Shown here: positions 7,677 to 9,656 of the stretch, one piece after another
How the letters are laid out: each line of letters begins with the position of its first letter
How positions within the stretch are numbered: position 1 is the first letter of the stretch
Assembly: GCA_012522035.1 (NCBI GenBank)
Contig: JAAYLF010000060.1
Span: forward strand, 1 to 9,656
Direction: 5' to 3'
Length of the DNA: 9,656 nucleotides
Origin: Clostridiaceae bacterium
GTDB taxonomy: Bacteria; Bacillota; Clostridia; UBA1212; DUPL01
Translations under genes and position numbers: made by a program
Notes under the pieces: model-generated
What the model was told of the DNA's origin: nothing
The model's input: only the letters and a program-made list of their open reading frames with translations
Databases searched by the model: none

Positions 7677-9482
7677 TCAGTTGAAGTAGTAGTAATAGCT
7701 CAAGCGGCCCATGGGGAAGCTTTCGCCTGTTACATAGTAGTCCATGATGTCCTTGTAGTTCTCAACGCCATCTGCTACCTTGAAGTAGAAACCTTTGTCT
7801 TTTGTTTTTAGACCAAGATCCTTGAGTTTTACCTCAATCTGCATTACATTGCCCTTTATTGTATATCGGGCATCAGCAACCTTGGTTGCATTGCCCTTTT
7901 CGTCAAGCGTGTTGACGGCAATTTTATCTCCGTTAACGCTTCTTCCGATAACATAGTTGTAGCATTCCCAACCCTGCAGTTTTAAATCATTGGTGCCAAT
8001 AAAGACATTCATCCAGTTTTCGCCCGAATCCTTGATTATGTCATCAACGCATTTTATCATAATGTAAGCATTATTCTTGTCGTGGGTGATTTTCACCTCT
8101 TTTATGATATTCCTGGGTTTATCCTGTACATACTTGTACTTGGAGTCAACCGAAAGACTGTTTCTTTCTGTTTCCGTCTCGGAAATGTTTATATACGTAT
8201 TCCTGATTTTATCCCACTGTTTAACATCCCCTGTAATATCTATGGTTGCCTTGTCTGGTGCTTTGAAATTGTCATTCAAGCCTTTAAACTTGCGGATGTT
8301 CTGAATAAGCTGAATTATAAATGCATCCTGATACGTTCCGTTCTTTGCGGGTTCAATGTCTCTTGAGAATTCTTCGTTGAAGCAGTCAACAAAACCAACG
8401 GAGCCGCTCAGATTAAGCTTTTGGGCTATCCATTCATTCCAGCCGGTTACAAACACCGTGTGTACGTCTTTTGCGTTCTTGTGCACTGTTTTCCACTGAT
8501 ATTCGGCATTCAGTCCTTTTGCAGATTCGGATTCGATGTTTTCCTTTTTATCAAAGTCGTATCCTCTACCCTTGTTGAGGTTCCTGTTGAAGTAGGAGTT
8601 GCTGAAAGGAAGCTGCGGATGCTGGGCAAGAGAAACATTCATAATACCGTTGTGGTTTGGCTGCGGATAAAGCCACTCCATCCAGGGGAATCCATCGGGG
8701 ATGAAGGGGTCAAAAGGCCACTGCGTGCTTCTCAAATCGAAGAAGTTTAAAAACTCTTCTGTCAGCTCCGGTGGATTGTAACTTGGATTGTTGTATATCT
8801 TCTTGTCATGTTCGGCATTTAAAGCACCAATAATTAGTGGCCTTTCTCCATCCGGACAGTACCAGAGGTCTTTGTAAAGGCCTTTGCTGTACAGCTTATC
8901 ATAAAGCTGGTTCATGGTTCTTATGGACATGGAGTTTGTATAAAATGCAATTTTGGGAACATTCCAGCCTCTTTCCTGGTATTCTGAAAACACTTCCAAA
9001 AGGGCAGTGTATGACTTTTCGTAAATAAAGCCATTGGTGGTGTCAAAAACGATAAAATCAATACCTGCCTGCGAAAGCAGCTCGCAGTGTCTTGCAATAA
9101 CCCACTTGTCATCCGAACGGTAATAGCCAAAAAGGGGTTCATCCCAGTAATGGAAAGCATTCAGCGGGCTTTTGCTCGACCCTTTTACGTTAAACAAGGC
9201 ATCCGGATCCTCTTTTAGAAGTTGAGTAATATTATGTGTTGTGACTCCGGATTCGCCATGCCATAAAAAATAGAAGATTCCTACATGTTTTTCTTCATTC
9301 ATGCCTGTAACGGGTTCAAAAACCCTGCTGAACTGGTCAATCCCGCACAAGTAGTTAAAGTTTCTGCCTTCGTTAACACTGTAGGCATCCACTTGCTTTT
9401 TTAATACAATCGTACAACCTACCGTTATGCTTATGGGGAGCAGCAGGCATGATAAAAGCGTGGTAAATTTTCTAAAACTCAC
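7677..9482 (-). CDS. Exported GH99/GH71-like glycoside hydrolase-type protein with C-terminal carbohydrate-binding-like domain
   Basis: A 601-residue protein starting at GTG 9482 with AAGGAG at 9491-9496 (8-nt spacing). Residues 1-23 (RK, then a hydrophobic run to VGC) form an export signal. C23 could be a lipid anchor, but the TVGC box is not canonical. The catalytic-type domain (~60-400) has HVGIFYFLWHGESG (66-79), like the YYPWYG start of GH99-like barrels, then IDFIVFDTTNG, and WNEW at 348-351 (FVTGWNEWIAQ), the signature shared by GH99, GH71 and WbsX proteins. Residues ~408-601 form a beta-sandwich-like domain (VKITHDKNNAYIMIKCVDDI, WMNVFIGTND, GFYFKVADG) resembling CBM9/DOMON modules. 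It probably acts on a surface or extracellular polysaccharide. GH99 members cleave alpha-mannosides, but the linkage here is not predictable, and the activity itself is inferred. It shares a GTGA overlap with the upstream gene, so the two are translationally coupled. No lesion is seen. Confidence 0.78.
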   Translation of the reverse strand: MSFRKFTTLLSCLLLPISITVGCTIVLKKQVDAYSVNEGRNFNYLCGIDQFSRVFEPVTGMNEEKHVGIFYFLWHGESGVTTHNITQLLKEDPDALFNVKGSSKSPLNAFHYWDEPLFGYYRSDDKWVIARHCELLSQAGIDFIVFDTTNGFIYEKSYTALLEVFSEYQERGWNVPKIAFYTNSMSIRTMNQLYDKLYSKGLYKDLWYCPDGERPLIIGALNAEHDKKIYNNPSYNPPELTEEFLNFFDLRSTQWPFDPFIPDGFPWMEWLYPQPNHNGIMNVSLAQHPQLPFSNSYFNRNLNKGRGYDFDKKENIESESAKGLNAEYQWKTVHKNAKDVHTVFVTGWNEWIAQKLNLSGSVGFVDCFNEEFSRDIEPAKNGTYQDAFIIQLIQNIRKFKGLNDNFKAPDKATIDITGDVKQWDKIRNTYINISETETERNSLSVDSKYKYVQDKPRNIIKEVKITHDKNNAYIMIKCVDDIIKDSGENWMNVFIGTNDLKLQGWECYNYVIGRSVNGDKIAVNTLDEKGNATKVADARYTIKGNVMQIEVKLKDLGLKTKDKGFYFKVADGVENYKDIMDYYVTGESFPMGRLSYYYYFN

Positions 9483-9656
9483 TTTTGTTTCTCCTTTCTT
9501 TTCTTTCTATTTCTGATTCCAAGCGGTGTTGATACAATTGCAACAGCAAGAACCGCCACGGCGATAAATGCTATGGTCACAGGGCTTAATCCCTGGTTTG
9601 TATTGAAGTGGAACATAAACCTTCCGCCAGGAGCGGCATCTCCATCTGTATAGAAC
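9479..9656 (-). CDS. C-terminal end of an unidentified membrane-anchored protein (partial)
   Basis: Only the last 58 codons are in the window; the reading frame is open to its edge. The visible part is a polar stretch (TDGDAAPGGRFMFHFNTNQG), one transmembrane helix (SPVTIAFIAVAVLAVAIVS) and a strongly basic tail (RNRKKRKEKQK). This is the layout of a C-terminal membrane anchor with the bulk of the protein outside the cell, though there is no LPXTG sorting motif. TGA at 9479-9481 overlaps the GTG of the next gene by four bases (GTGA), so the two are co-translated and probably functionally linked in polysaccharide handling. I do not recognise the family from this fragment. Confidence 0.65.
   Translation of the reverse strand, partial: FYTDGDAAPGGRFMFHFNTNQGLSPVTIAFIAVAVLAVAIVSTPLGIRNRKKRKEKQK

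Noticed and set aside
9585..9605. Short palindrome AGGGCTTAATCCCT resembling the terminator stem
   Set aside because: It has only a 4-bp stem, lies inside a coding frame and has no T run.

Overview
The window looks like chromosomal DNA from a low-GC anaerobic Firmicute, probably class Clostridia. The grounds are AT-rich composition, strong AGGAGG-type ribosome binding sites, TTG and GTG starts, and gene families (cobalamin-binding radical SAM enzymes, a UroD-like corrinoid methyltransferase-family protein, the DUF1538 / P-II pair) that are common in anaerobic clostridia. No RNA gene, CRISPR array, insertion sequence or phage gene was found. Almost every base is coding or lies in short intergenic control regions.

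Region 1 (1-4193, minus strand) is an operon in apparent decay. Read in the direction of transcription it holds a YghO-like two-domain GNAT protein (4156-3145), a FemAB/BioF2-type GNAT acyltransferase (3155-2193) and a cobalamin-binding radical SAM protein (2189 to beyond base 1). The operon layout is intact: a good promoter, an 11-nt gene overlap, a 3-nt gap and a Shine-Dalgarno site at each junction. Yet every gene is broken. The first carries two single-base deletions, the second an in-frame TAA at codon 21, and the third a single-base deletion. The third also runs in frame from the end of one radical SAM protein into a second one that seems to lack its first strand, which suggests a larger deletion fused two genes.

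Region 2 (4188-7670) is a divergent, intact plus-strand operon. A UroD-superfamily protein is followed by a 503-residue duplicated DUF1538 membrane protein and then a tandem-domain P-II-like protein, closed by a strong stem-loop terminator. The DUF1538 / P-II pairing suggests a transporter or channel gated by a metabolite-sensing P-II protein. The UroD-like gene links it to methyl or corrinoid metabolism by position only. The two divergent promoters are back to back, with their -35 boxes about 10 bp apart.

Region 3 (7677-9656, minus strand) converges on the same terminator. It holds an exported GH99-like (alpha/beta-barrel) protein with a C-terminal beta-sandwich that resembles carbohydrate-binding modules. 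Its GTG start overlaps by four bases the stop of an upstream gene, of which only the C-terminal membrane anchor is visible. This pair probably acts on cell-surface or extracellular polysaccharide.
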